Position numbers and translations under genes: made by a program | Shown here: positions 17,859-24,877 of the stretch, piece after piece | Position numbering within the stretch: the stretch's first letter is position 1 | How the letters are laid out: the number at the start of each line of letters is the position of its first letter | Assembly: GCA_018062505.1 (NCBI GenBank) | Contig: JAGOSA010000001.1 | Coordinates: forward strand, 1-35,333 | Origin: Minisyncoccota bacterium | GTDB taxonomy: Bacteria > Patescibacteriota > Minisyncoccia > Phycocordibacterales > UBA9973 | Direction: 5' to 3' | Length of the DNA stretch: 35,333 nt | The notes under the pieces: generated by a model | What the model was told of the DNA's origin: nothing | The model's database searches: none | The model's input: the letters and a program-made list of their open reading frames with translations, nothing else

Positions 17859-19571
17859 CTACATCTTTTCCGGAATTTTGATGCCAAGCAAGTGCAAACC
17901 TTTTGTTAGCACAGTTGCAACAGCGCCGGCAACAGCAACTTTATAGTTACTTGTCGGATCGCCATCGACGATGATTTGCTCTTGCGCGTAAAACGAATTG
18001 AAGCTGCCGGCAAGTTCCATCATGTAGGTTGCAATGTGGTGAGGTTCACGCTCTTCAACAGCCCGCAAGGCGACAGCCGGAAAACGCTCGAGTATTCGCT
18101 CAATCGTGAGTGTTGCATCTGTCGGATGCTGCAGGCTTGCTTTCGTGCTCGTGCCTTCGGCTTTTCGGCAAACTGCGCGAGCGCGGGTTGCTGCGTACTG
18201 CAAGTACGGACCTGAATCGCCTTCAAATGAAATTGATTTTTCGAAATCGAAAATAATATCTGAGCCGACACTCGATCGTAAAATAGAATATTTAATTGCG
18301 GCAACGCCAACTGCTTCTGCAACTTCTTTTTTCTCAGCATCAGTAAAATCGCGCTCGCGGATGATTTCCATGATCGCATCTTTAGCATCGCGAATGAGCG
18401 ATTCGCCAGTGATGACATTGCCGCGTCGCGACGACATCTTTCCTGAAGCAAAGCGCATCATACCGTGGTTAACGTGTTCCATGCGCGCAGCGTAGCCTTC
18501 GCGCGGAAACATTTGGCGAATAGCTTCAGTGACAACTGCCATATAATCTTTTTGTTCCACTGCGGTATCAACAATACAGAGATCTGGCTCAAAATCAGTG
18601 AACTTAGCGACTGTAAGCGCAAGTTCTTTTGCATCATACAACGGCAATCCGCTACTCGTCAGAAAAACACGAGTGTGGAGTTTCGGATTAAAGCGCTCTG
18701 CGCGGAAAATAATTGCGCCTTCTGATTCTTCGAAAATACCTTTCGTCATATAATCTTTAACAAGTGCCACACCTTTCGGTGCAAGCTCAGATTCAAAATA
18801 GTACTTGTCGAATTTCGTGCCAAGCATAACGTAAATCTCTTCGAAAGCTTCAAGTGTTACTTTTCTGCCTTCGTCATATATTTCTTTGTAGACAGAGTCA
18901 CCGGCGTAAAGTTTTTTATTGATCTCATCCATCTCTGCTTTTGCAGCAGGATCATCTTCGTAGAGAGCTGCGCCGTATGCATAGCATTCACCAATGTATG
19001 CCGCTTTATCGTTGACTGTCTTGCCGAGTATTCCCTCACCTTTTTTGATGATGCCGTACATGGCTTTGGCAATGTGCGGACCGATATCGCCTTGATAGTT
19101 TGCGCGAATAACTTCGCCGCCATGAAAATCAACAAGTCGTGCTATCGATTCGCCGATTGCATTCGACATGAGGTGGCCAATGTGAAAAGGCTTGAAAGGA
19201 TTTGGCTGCGTATATTCGACGACAACTTTTTTAGCATCAAAAATGTCGCTCTTACCGTAGTGTTCGCCGTCGCGAAGGATGAATTCCAAAATGCCCGTAA
19301 AGTATTCGCGGGACAAATGGAAGTTGATGAAGCCCGGTCCTGCAACATCGACAGACTCAATGTATGGCGGAAGATCTTTGCGCATTTCTTCAACAATCGC
19401 ATCTGCCATGTCTCTCGGCGATTTGCCGTACTGTTTTGATATGGCAAGTGTCGTCGACGACATGTAGTCGCCGTGCCCCATTTCCTTCGGATACACAACT
19501 TCGGGCTTGCCGACCATGTAGCCGCACTTGAGCATTATTTCGCCTAAATATAATTCGAGTTTTTCTTTCAT
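17859..19571 (-). CDS. argS: Arginyl-tRNA synthetase
   Basis: Class I synthetase for tRNA-Arg. The ATP site is PFKPFHIGH with HIGH at 130-133, and the KMSKS-equivalent is GKMSSRRGN. The N-terminal additional domain carries VAGPGFINFHLS (76-87), and the C-terminal DALR-type anticodon domain ends with YKVAVAGAVATVLTKGLHLL. The 570 residues are standard. It lies 18 bases downstream of dut and upstream of the three-helix membrane protein. No T-box or other leader is visible in front of it, unlike ileS. Confidence 0.96.
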   Translation of the reverse strand: MKEKLELYLGEIMLKCGYMVGKPEVVYPKEMGHGDYMSSTTLAISKQYGKSPRDMADAIVEEMRKDLPPYIESVDVAGPGFINFHLSREYFTGILEFILRDGEHYGKSDIFDAKKVVVEYTQPNPFKPFHIGHLMSNAIGESIARLVDFHGGEVIRANYQGDIGPHIAKAMYGIIKKGEGILGKTVNDKAAYIGECYAYGAALYEDDPAAKAEMDEINKKLYAGDSVYKEIYDEGRKVTLEAFEEIYVMLGTKFDKYYFESELAPKGVALVKDYMTKGIFEESEGAIIFRAERFNPKLHTRVFLTSSGLPLYDAKELALTVAKFTDFEPDLCIVDTAVEQKDYMAVVTEAIRQMFPREGYAARMEHVNHGMMRFASGKMSSRRGNVITGESLIRDAKDAIMEIIRERDFTDAEKKEVAEAVGVAAIKYSILRSSVGSDIIFDFEKSISFEGDSGPYLQYAATRARAVCRKAEGTSTKASLQHPTDATLTIERILERFPAVALRAVEEREPHHIATYMMELAGSFNSFYAQEQIIVDGDPTSNYKVAVAGAVATVLTKGLHLLGIKIPEKM

Positions 19572-19589
19572 AAAAAATTGATGGAAAAT

Positions 19590-20003
19590 TTATTTGCCTG
19601 TGCTTCCAAAGCGGCCATCACCCCGAGCAGTCTCGGAAAGCGTGTCGACAACTTTCAGTTCAGTGATCGCGACAACGTACATTATAATCTGCGCGATCTT
19701 ATTTCCCGCTTCTACAGTATATGGCGCATCGGACAAATTGACGAGATGGACATTGTATTCGCCCCGATATCCGGCATCGAAGACGCCTCCCATGACGTGA
19801 AGTCCAGCTTTTGAAATACCTGACTTATCTTTCATGATTGCCGCATATCCTGTCGGAAATTCTAAGGCAAAGCCGAGATCAAAAATGTGGTGGCCACCTG
19901 CCGGAATAGTCACAGTTTCGAGACTTCGGACATCGAGCCCAACATCGCCTGGGTGAGCATAGCTCGGCAGCACGACGTCCGGCTTCATTTTTTTGATCTG
20001 CAT
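19590..20003 (-). CDS. dut: Deoxyuridine 5'-triphosphate nucleotidohydrolase (dUTPase)
   Basis: The trimeric dUTPase motifs appear in order: HPGDVGLDVRS (motif 1), DKSGISK (2), GGVFDAGYRGEY (3, catalytic Asp and substrate Tyr region), GNKIAQIIM (4) and the glycine-rich tail RGDGRFGSTGK (5). It converts dUTP to dUMP, keeping uracil out of DNA and supplying the thymidylate precursor. I place the start at 20003 (MQIKKMKP), giving 137 residues, because family members begin close to motif 1; an in-frame ATG at 20027 would add eight residues overlapping a -10-like TACTAT. It leads the argS run and flanks the nucleotide gene block to its right. Confidence 0.95.
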   Translation of the reverse strand: MQIKKMKPDVVLPSYAHPGDVGLDVRSLETVTIPAGGHHIFDLGFALEFPTGYAAIMKDKSGISKAGLHVMGGVFDAGYRGEYNVHLVNLSDAPYTVEAGNKIAQIIMYVVAITELKVVDTLSETARGDGRFGSTGK

Positions 20004-20037
20004 TTCCACGGGGATATAGTAGCACATTGGACGTAAT

Positions 20038-20066
20038 TTGACCTCCCAGCTTTTTAGGCATAGTCT
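20038..20066 (+). promoter_or_regulatory. Promoter of the DUF1599 gene
   Basis: -35 TTGACC (20038-20043), 17-bp spacer, -10-like TAGTCT (20061-20066), then TTAGAAAAAC over the expected start site. The 30 bases before the ATG contain no G and no Shine-Dalgarno sequence. Confidence 0.6.
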
Positions 20067-20105
20067 TAGAAAAACCTACCTACTAAACTACATAAACAAA
20101 TCCAT

Positions 20106-20684
20106 ATGAAAAACTCGACCCTTGAGAAAATCGTGCTGGAATACATTGAATTCATGCAACGATGCCGCGATCTCTTTGTAAAGAAGATGCGCGACTACGA
20201 TACTGCTTGGGCAATTCTGCGCCTCACGTCAGTTACTGATCAAATTAAAATTAAAGTTGAACGAATCGAAAGTATTTTTGAAAAAGGAACTCAGAAAATT
20301 AGCGACACAATCGAAAGCGAATTTGTCGGCATCATCAACTACAGTATCATCGGATGCATTCAGGCGGATAGACAAAGGAGAGGTGAGATTGATGCAACAA
20401 CCTACAAACTCCCTCACGAAGAAGTAATGATACAGTACGACAACTATCTAGGGCTTGCAAAAGCGCAGCTAGTTGCAACACATCTCAAGTTTGGTGATCT
20501 TTGGAGAGAAATGCCGAAAAGATCACTCAACAAAATCATTCAAATGAAGATTGAGGAGATCCAGCAGATTGAAGATAACAATCCTAAATCTAGCGACGTC
20601 TTTATTGAAAACTATTATCTGTATTTACTTCTTTTCGCAGTATTCGGACTGATCGTTGGAAAAGCTCCGAAAGCGTTCGCGTAA
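20106..20684 (+). CDS. DUF1599 (nucleotide-modification-associated-type) protein with a C-terminal membrane helix
   Basis: Residues 26-57 (KKMRDYDTAWAILRLTSVTD and QIKIKVERIESI) and 70-90 (ESEFVGIINYSIIGCIQADR) match the DUF1599 pattern I know as DYGTAWRILRPSSLTDQI...EFIGIINY. I recall this family also being called nucleotide-modification-associated domain 1; the activity is unproven. The last 25 residues form a hydrophobic helix (YYLYLLLFAVFGLIVG), which would tether the domain to the membrane and is not what I expect for the family. The gene has its own promoter and terminator and opens the plus-strand nucleotide block. Confidence 0.8.
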   Translation: MKNSTLEKIVLEYIEFMQRCRDLFVKKMRDYDTAWAILRLTSVTDQIKIKVERIESIFEKGTQKISDTIESEFVGIINYSIIGCIQADRQRRGEIDATTYKLPHEEVMIQYDNYLGLAKAQLVATHLKFGDLWREMPKRSLNKIIQMKIEEIQQIEDNNPKSSDVFIENYYLYLLLFAVFGLIVGKAPKAFA

Positions 20685-20703
20685 ATGCGACAAAGATGAA
20701 CAT

Positions 20704-20734
20704 TATTGCCCTTGATTTTCAGGGGCAATTTTTT
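20704..20734 (+). terminator. Terminator after the DUF1599 gene
   Basis: ATTGCCC (20704-20710) pairs with GGGCAAT (20723-20729), followed by six T. The next promoter begins two bases later. Confidence 0.85.
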
Positions 20735-20735
20735 A

Positions 20736-20763
20736 TTGACTAAATAATAATTAATGGTAATGT
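20736..20763 (+). promoter_or_regulatory. Promoter of the 112-residue unknown gene
   Basis: -35 TTGACT (20736-20741), 16-bp spacer, -10 TAATGT (20758-20763), followed by TTAGAAAAAC at 20764-20773 as in the DUF1599 promoter. Confidence 0.6.
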
Positions 20764-20779
20764 TTAGAAAAACGACACA

Positions 20780-21118
20780 ATGAAACATAAACCGAGGACA
20801 CCTCTAAAAGAATTAGGCCTTAACGACGAAAAGGCACCAACAGGTAAATATAGAGCAATGGTCATGATCGACTCAATCCCCCATCAGATTGGCGAAGACA
20901 TAGCTGATCGAATGATTGCTTTTGCTTATACCAGTGAGTACAACACATCACCGATGCAACCTGTTCAGATCTTTGATGATAAAGGCGAAATGCACATAAT
21001 CGATGGCAAACTTAAAGAACTGCTCGATGACGAGGATAAAGGCAACTGGCACCGCAACGAACCACCACTAACCGACGAACAGATCAAAAATTTCGAAAAA
21101 CATCAAAAAGAAAAGTAG
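20780..21118 (+). CDS. Hypothetical protein, 112 residues
   Basis: A small soluble acidic protein with no membrane segment and no family that I recognise. The central part (KYRAMVMIDSIPHQIGEDIADRM, read in pieces) looks like an alpha/beta unit, and the last 35 residues are very charged and probably helical. It has its own promoter and a strong terminator, within the nucleotide block and beside the HIT/TS pair. The start is supported by a promoter about 16 bases upstream; there is no ribosome-binding site. Confidence 0.72.
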   Translation: MKHKPRTPLKELGLNDEKAPTGKYRAMVMIDSIPHQIGEDIADRMIAFAYTSEYNTSPMQPVQIFDDKGEMHIIDGKLKELLDDEDKGNWHRNEPPLTDEQIKNFEKHQKEK

Positions 21119-21124
21119 AAAAAG

Positions 21125-21149
21125 AAGGACCTCGTGTGAGGTCCTTTCT
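21125..21149 (+). terminator. Terminator after the 112-residue unknown gene
   Basis: AAGGACCTC (21125-21133), GTGT loop, GAGGTCCTT (21138-21146), then a short T-rich tail. Confidence 0.88.
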
Positions 21150-21151
21150 GT

Positions 21152-21179
21152 TTGACAAAGCTAGTATTTCCTGTAGTTT
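21152..21179 (+). promoter_or_regulatory. Promoter of the HIT-TS operon
   Basis: Perfect -35 TTGACA (21152-21157), 16-bp spacer, -10 TAGTTT (21174-21179); the leader to the ATG at 21217 is A/C-rich with no Shine-Dalgarno sequence. Confidence 0.65.
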
Positions 21180-21216
21180 AAGAGCAAGAAACTAAACCTT
21201 AAAAACACTAAATAAT

Positions 21217-21666
21217 ATGAAAAAAAGAAAAGACCAATACGTCGATCTCGACAATGCTCGTGGCGAAGAGTACATTGCCTTGCTTAATCAGATTATCGAA
21301 GATGGCGTCTGCCCATTTTGCGATAACAATATCGAAAAGTACGGCAATGTGATCCTCCGGCAAACTGGCCATTGGATAATTATCAAAAATAAGAATCCAT
21401 ATCCAGGGAGAAAAACTCAGATTATGGCCATTTCGAAAGTTCACGCTGAAACGCTATCTGATCTTTCTGATGAAGCAAGCCTTGATCTTATTAGACTCAT
21501 GCAATCCGTTGCCATCGGACAAAATGTTGCGGGTGGCGCCATGGCTATGCGTTTTGGCGACACCAAAAAATCTGGTGCTACAGTTCGACATCTCCACGCT
21601 CAACTTATCGAGCCGGAAGATAATACATTTGTTACATTTCATATCGGTTACGAAAAAGAAAAATAA
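21217..21666 (+). CDS. HIT-like nucleotide hydrolase/transferase
   Basis: The C-terminal motif ATVRHLHAQLIEPE has H125-x-H127-x-Q129, the HxHxQ variant found in GalT and Ap4A-phosphorylase-like HIT proteins, where the middle His is the nucleophile. An N-terminal CPFC (C32, C35) with a later His may bind zinc, as in several HIT proteins. At 149 residues it is a single-domain member. Such enzymes cleave or transfer nucleotide monophosphates (for example diadenosine polyphosphates). Only one base separates its stop from the TS-like ATG, so the two are translated together; the functional link to pyrimidine metabolism is inference. Confidence 0.88.
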   Translation: MKKRKDQYVDLDNARGEEYIALLNQIIEDGVCPFCDNNIEKYGNVILRQTGHWIIIKNKNPYPGRKTQIMAISKVHAETLSDLSDEASLDLIRLMQSVAIGQNVAGGAMAMRFGDTKKSGATVRHLHAQLIEPEDNTFVTFHIGYEKEK

Positions 21667-21667
21667 A

Positions 21668-22603
21668 ATGGAACCACAACAAACTATTACACAACCGGTA
21701 CTATACTTGCCGTTTGAAGAACGAACGCCAAGTACTGTGTATCGCGACACTCTTATTGAAATTATGGACAAAGGAGAAGAAAAGTATTCTCTTTGGCATA
21801 AAGAAAATAAGAAACGCCGGCGTGGCGTAACAATGCGCTTCGACATGAAGCAGGGATTCCCAATGATTACCGAACGTGAAGTGACCTCAAAGATGCGCCT
21901 TGGTGCTATCGGCGAAATAGTCGGCTTTATGAATGGAGCCAGAACTCTCGACGAACTTATTTCGTTCGGGTGCTTGCCTCAATTTTGGGAACAATGGGTA
22001 ACTCCTGAACAATGCGCAAAATTTGGCCTTGAGCCTGGTGACCTCGGTCCTGGCTCTTATGGCCCGTCTTGGACAGCATATCCAACGCACGACGGCAGAA
22101 CCTTCAATCAAATCGACAACCTAGTGAGGCAGATCAAGGAATTTCCAAACATCAGGACCCACTATATTAATCCACTTCAGCCTTACCGTACATGTACTGG
22201 TAATCCTGATTTTAAGAGAGATGTCGTAGTCGCCCCGTGTCATGGATTCGTTCAGGTAGATGCTGATGGAGATACTAAAAAGCTCTCTGTTACTCATGTT
22301 CAATTTAGCGGCGACTTCCTAGTTGGAATTGGGCTGAATTTGGTTGAGTATGCTGCATTCGGCATAATGCTCGCCTCTCGTCTCGGTTATGAATTCGAAG
22401 AATATGTGCACTTTATAATCGACGCGCATATTTACGAAAGACAGTATCCGTTTGTTGAAAAAATTCTCGCGAGAGAACCCAGACGACTACCAACTGTGAC
22501 GCTCAACACGACGCACGAACGATTGCAGGATTTCAGAAATACAGATTTTGATTTTAGCGACTATGATCATCATCCGTACATGAAAATTCCAACACCAGTG
22601 TAG
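21668..22603 (+). CDS. Divergent thymidylate-synthase-family enzyme
   Basis: This 311-residue protein aligns along the whole ThyA fold. It keeps the catalytic Cys in APCH (C191), N224 in the substrate motif (VGIGLNLVEYA, against LGLPFNIASYA), H254/Y256 in DAHIY, W107 and the C-terminal HHPYMKI. Compared with E. coli ThyA, R166 is Phe (F213 in QFSGD), the SRR pair reads IRT (R163 kept, the next Arg is Thr), and the R21 loop is rebuilt. Three of four phosphate-binding arginines are therefore changed or doubtful. It may still be a dUMP methylase or may act on another pyrimidine. The start at 21668 is chosen because it follows the HIT stop by one base and matches family length; a longer frame from 21470 lies inside the HIT gene. 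Confidence 0.88.
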   Translation: MEPQQTITQPVLYLPFEERTPSTVYRDTLIEIMDKGEEKYSLWHKENKKRRRGVTMRFDMKQGFPMITEREVTSKMRLGAIGEIVGFMNGARTLDELISFGCLPQFWEQWVTPEQCAKFGLEPGDLGPGSYGPSWTAYPTHDGRTFNQIDNLVRQIKEFPNIRTHYINPLQPYRTCTGNPDFKRDVVVAPCHGFVQVDADGDTKKLSVTHVQFSGDFLVGIGLNLVEYAAFGIMLASRLGYEFEEYVHFIIDAHIYERQYPFVEKILAREPRRLPTVTLNTTHERLQDFRNTDFDFSDYDHHPYMKIPTPV

Positions 22604-22623
22604 TGGCAAATTACACAAAAATT

Positions 22624-22657
22624 AAAACCCTATTTCTTAATTAAGAAATAGGGTTTT
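22624..22657. terminator. Bidirectional terminator between the TS-like and deaminase genes
   Basis: A 17-bp perfect inverted repeat (AAAACCCTATTTCTTAA and its complement) with T runs on both sides. The right arm contains the last codons and the stop of the deaminase gene. Confidence 0.9.
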
Positions 22658-23501
22658 TTACTTTCAGCCTGAGTAATTGAACTCCAGCTGCCTCAAGAAT
22701 CCTTTGCGCATCAATGAGCGAATACGGATCTTGGTAGTACACAAACGTTATACCGGACTCTGCTATATATTTTGCACATAGCGGACATGGGTATGTTGTT
22801 GTGAACAATGTTGCACCTTCTAGCGAAACATTTTTTGATTTCGCCGCCGAAGCAATGAGACTGGCTTCGGCATGCATCGCATTAGTGATATGGATGTGCT
22901 CCCCAGCATCATAGCAACTCCTCGGATCCCCTTTTACGTACGAAATCTGATCGTTCGGTAAATGGTGATTGTGTGCGGTTAATAATTGGCCGTCCGCAGT
23001 AATGCATATGCATCCTACTTGCCGCCAAAAATCGCCGCTCTTCTGAGACTCACCATGAGCTTGCTGCATAAGCGCCGACAAGGCTTCGTCGTCAATTTCC
23101 TCGCCTTCAACTTCGACATTTCTAAACTTGTTAAGATTTTTCTTATCTACACGCAAGAATATAGTGTCAAATAGTATCTGCCCCGGCGGAAAAAATGTCG
23201 ATACGTGGTGACTAATGTCTTCATTTGGAAAAATGAATTCATCGAAAGCATCAATGTACATTCGTATTTCTTTCCTCTTAAGAATAGAAATATTTCTTTC
23301 CGGCATAACAGATTTAAGCATAAGCTCAACTTCTGAAGGCTGAATGGCACTCAAATGACGATCCATAAATATTTTCTGATCTTTTAGTTCAGGAAATTCA
23401 CTTGGATCAATCAGAAGAATTGGACCTTCATGTTTTCGGAAAAAACTAAGGTAGCCTTCATGCGGAACAAGGACATAAAGAATGATTACTTTATTTTTCA
23501 T
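22641..23501 (-). CDS. Deoxycytidylate-deaminase-like zinc enzyme with an N-terminal extension
   Basis: The C-terminal 130 residues carry the cytidine-deaminase-fold zinc site: HAE (H210, E212) and PCPLC (C239, C242), with the THAEAS-like context of dCMP deaminases. This would convert dCMP to dUMP. The first 130 residues (IILYVLVPHEGYLSFF, then LLIDPSEFPEL) look like a separate alpha/beta domain that I do not recognise and that ordinary dCMP deaminases lack. I set the start at 23501: AGAGGAGGT lies five bases upstream, the only strong Shine-Dalgarno sequence I see in the window. The start overlaps the end of the nucleotidyltransferase gene, so translation is coupled. Confidence 0.87.
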   Translation of the reverse strand: MKNKVIILYVLVPHEGYLSFFRKHEGPILLIDPSEFPELKDQKIFMDRHLSAIQPSEVELMLKSVMPERNISILKRKEIRMYIDAFDEFIFPNEDISHHVSTFFPPGQILFDTIFLRVDKKNLNKFRNVEVEGEEIDDEALSALMQQAHGESQKSGDFWRQVGCICITADGQLLTAHNHHLPNDQISYVKGDPRSCYDAGEHIHITNAMHAEASLIASAAKSKNVSLEGATLFTTTYPCPLCAKYIAESGITFVYYQDPYSLIDAQRILEAAGVQLLRLKVKNPIS

Positions 23502-24126
23502 TTGGAACCTCCTCTTTATGAATTTGCCCATTCATCTCAAAATGCTCATCAATGACTTTTTTCATTTTCAGCGAAAGTTCACTTGCGCCATCAAGAGCAA
23601 GGAATCTTACCCTAGCCGAAGTTGAAGTTTCAGCTTGCGGCTCAAGGACTTCAATTGTGCCTACTGAATCACCTAACTTCTTTTTCATGTCTTCGATGAA
23701 ATTAGGCTTATCTCTTGTAGTTACAGAAAGTACCAACACGTCTGGCTTAATCTTTTTGATCAACTCATCTGCAGAGTCCTTAGAATGAAGAACAGTGAGA
23801 ATATCGACTGAACGGTCACGAACAAGGATAGCAAGACGTTCTTCAAGATCAACAATTGGACGAGTTGGACCTTTCCTTAATTTTACAAATTCGTCTGTAT
23901 CTACTGCAACAACCAGAAGGTCGCCAAATGCTTTTGCTTTTTCAAGGTACTTGGCATGTCCAACGTGATACAAATCGAATGTCCCTTGAACGAAGACTAC
24001 ATTCTTCTCTTCGATTTTGAACATGTGTACGATTTGTTCGAGCTTTTCATAATCCTTGATTATGCGGTCTTCTTCGTGCACTCCTCTATCGAGAATGTTG
24101 AAGATTTTGATTTTTTTGTCTTGCAT
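23491..24126 (-). CDS. Cytidylyltransferase-like nucleotidyltransferase (RfaE-C/Pcyt2 type)
   Basis: Residues 43-140 form a nucleotidyltransferase domain with GTFDLYHVGHAKYL (48-61; H54-x-G-H57 is the nucleotide-binding HxGH) and RKGPTRPIVDLEERLAIL, as in glycerol-3-phosphate and phosphoethanolamine cytidylyltransferases and the adenylyltransferase half of HldE. The later TSTSARVR segment replaces the usual ISSTxIR. A 40-residue helical N-terminal extension and a helical C-terminal tail are extra. The substrate cannot be read from sequence. It is the first gene of an operon with the deaminase, whose start it overlaps, and is divergent from the DHFR gene. Confidence 0.85.
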   Translation of the reverse strand: MQDKKIKIFNILDRGVHEEDRIIKDYEKLEQIVHMFKIEEKNVVFVQGTFDLYHVGHAKYLEKAKAFGDLLVVAVDTDEFVKLRKGPTRPIVDLEERLAILVRDRSVDILTVLHSKDSADELIKKIKPDVLVLSVTTRDKPNFIEDMKKKLGDSVGTIEVLEPQAETSTSARVRFLALDGASELSLKMKKVIDEHFEMNGQIHKEEVPNEK

Positions 24127-24157
24127 CGTTATTTATTTTTTAAGTTTGTTTTTCTTA

Positions 24158-24186
24158 AAACTACTGCTCCCCCACCCTTTTGTCAA
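24158..24186 (-). promoter_or_regulatory. Promoter of the nucleotidyltransferase-deaminase operon
   Basis: -35 TTGACA (24181-24186), 17-bp spacer, -10 TAGTTT (24158-24163), then TTAAGAAAAAC. Its -35 box is two bases from that of the divergent DHFR promoter. Confidence 0.7.
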
Positions 24187-24188
24187 AG

Positions 24189-24216
24189 TTGCGGTTCTCG
24201 GCTTTTGTGGTACTTT
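24189..24216 (+). promoter_or_regulatory. Promoter of the DHFR gene
   Basis: -35-like TTGCGG (24189-24194), 16-bp spacer, -10 TACTTT (24211-24216), then TTAGGAAAAC over the expected start site. Confidence 0.5.
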
Positions 24217-24251
24217 TAGGAAAACATTCTCAACAACTTAAACCAAACGAT

Positions 24252-24791
24252 ATGAATGAAATCATCCAAATGGTAGCCGCCATCCAGATCAACAGCAATC
24301 CAGAAATGGATAACGGTATCGGCTTCAACAATGACACGTTAATCAGATTCGGTTCTGACATGAAACATTATGTCGAAAAGACAACATTTGAACCTGATCA
24401 TCCTGTGATCATGGGCAGCAAAACATATTTCTCTGTTGATGAGAAATATAGACCGTTCAAAGGCAGGACGAATATTGTGATAAGCCGAAACACTGGATTA
24501 TCACTTCCTGCAGGAGTCATTCTTGCCAGTTCTCCTGAAGCTGCATATATAGCAGCAAGGAAAATTAGCAAAAATGTTTCAATTGTCGGTGGTGGCGTTA
24601 TCTATGATGAATTTTTTAAAATGGGAGTCATCAACCGACTAGAGCTTACTATTCTCGAAACTAATTTTCCTGCCGATACTTATTTCCCTGTAGCGTGGAA
24701 AACGTTTGGCAGCAAGGTCACAACCTCTAACCGGTTCTTCGAAGAAAAGAAGCAGATCCATTATCGTTTCGAAACCCGCGATTTATTGTAA
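24252..24791 (+). CDS. folA: Dihydrofolate-reductase-family protein
   Basis: A 179-residue DHFR-fold protein. HPVIMGSKTYFSV and GRTNIVISRN match the NADPH-site motifs of DHFR, and SIVGGGVIYDEFFKMG plus ADTYFPV match the C-terminal half. The catalytic acid aligns with D36 in GSDMKHY. The active-site Trp of the usual LPW motif is replaced (NNDTLIRFGSD), so the loop is divergent. DHFR regenerates tetrahydrofolate after thymidylate synthase, which fits the nearby TS-like gene. The ATG at 24252 is chosen because the -10 box lies 36 bases upstream; a longer in-frame start at 24180 would precede the promoter. Confidence 0.85.
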   Translation: MNEIIQMVAAIQINSNPEMDNGIGFNNDTLIRFGSDMKHYVEKTTFEPDHPVIMGSKTYFSVDEKYRPFKGRTNIVISRNTGLSLPAGVILASSPEAAYIAARKISKNVSIVGGGVIYDEFFKMGVINRLELTILETNFPADTYFPVAWKTFGSKVTTSNRFFEEKKQIHYRFETRDLL

Positions 24792-24820
24792 AAACAATAG
24801 CAAAATCGCCCAAAGAAAAA

Positions 24821-24852
24821 TCCCGCAAAACACGAATGTTGCGGGATTTTTT
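24821..24852. terminator. Terminator between the DHFR and dioxygenase-like genes
   Basis: TCCCGCAA (24821-24828) pairs with TTGCGGGA (24839-24846), flanked by A and T runs, so it can serve both convergent genes. Confidence 0.9.
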
Positions 24853-24877
24853 ACTCCATAATTTTAAATAGACAATA

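Noticed and set aside
20004-20027. Extended dut start at 20027
   Set aside because: The eight extra residues overlap a -10-like sequence, and dUTPases begin close to motif 1.
21470-21667. Longer N-terminus of the TS-like gene starting at 21470
   Set aside because: The extra 66 codons lie in another frame inside the HIT gene and have no TS similarity; the ATG at 21668 fits the family and the one-base coupling.
24180-24251. Longer DHFR start at 24180
   Set aside because: It would lie upstream of the DHFR -35 and -10 boxes, and the added residues are not DHFR-like.
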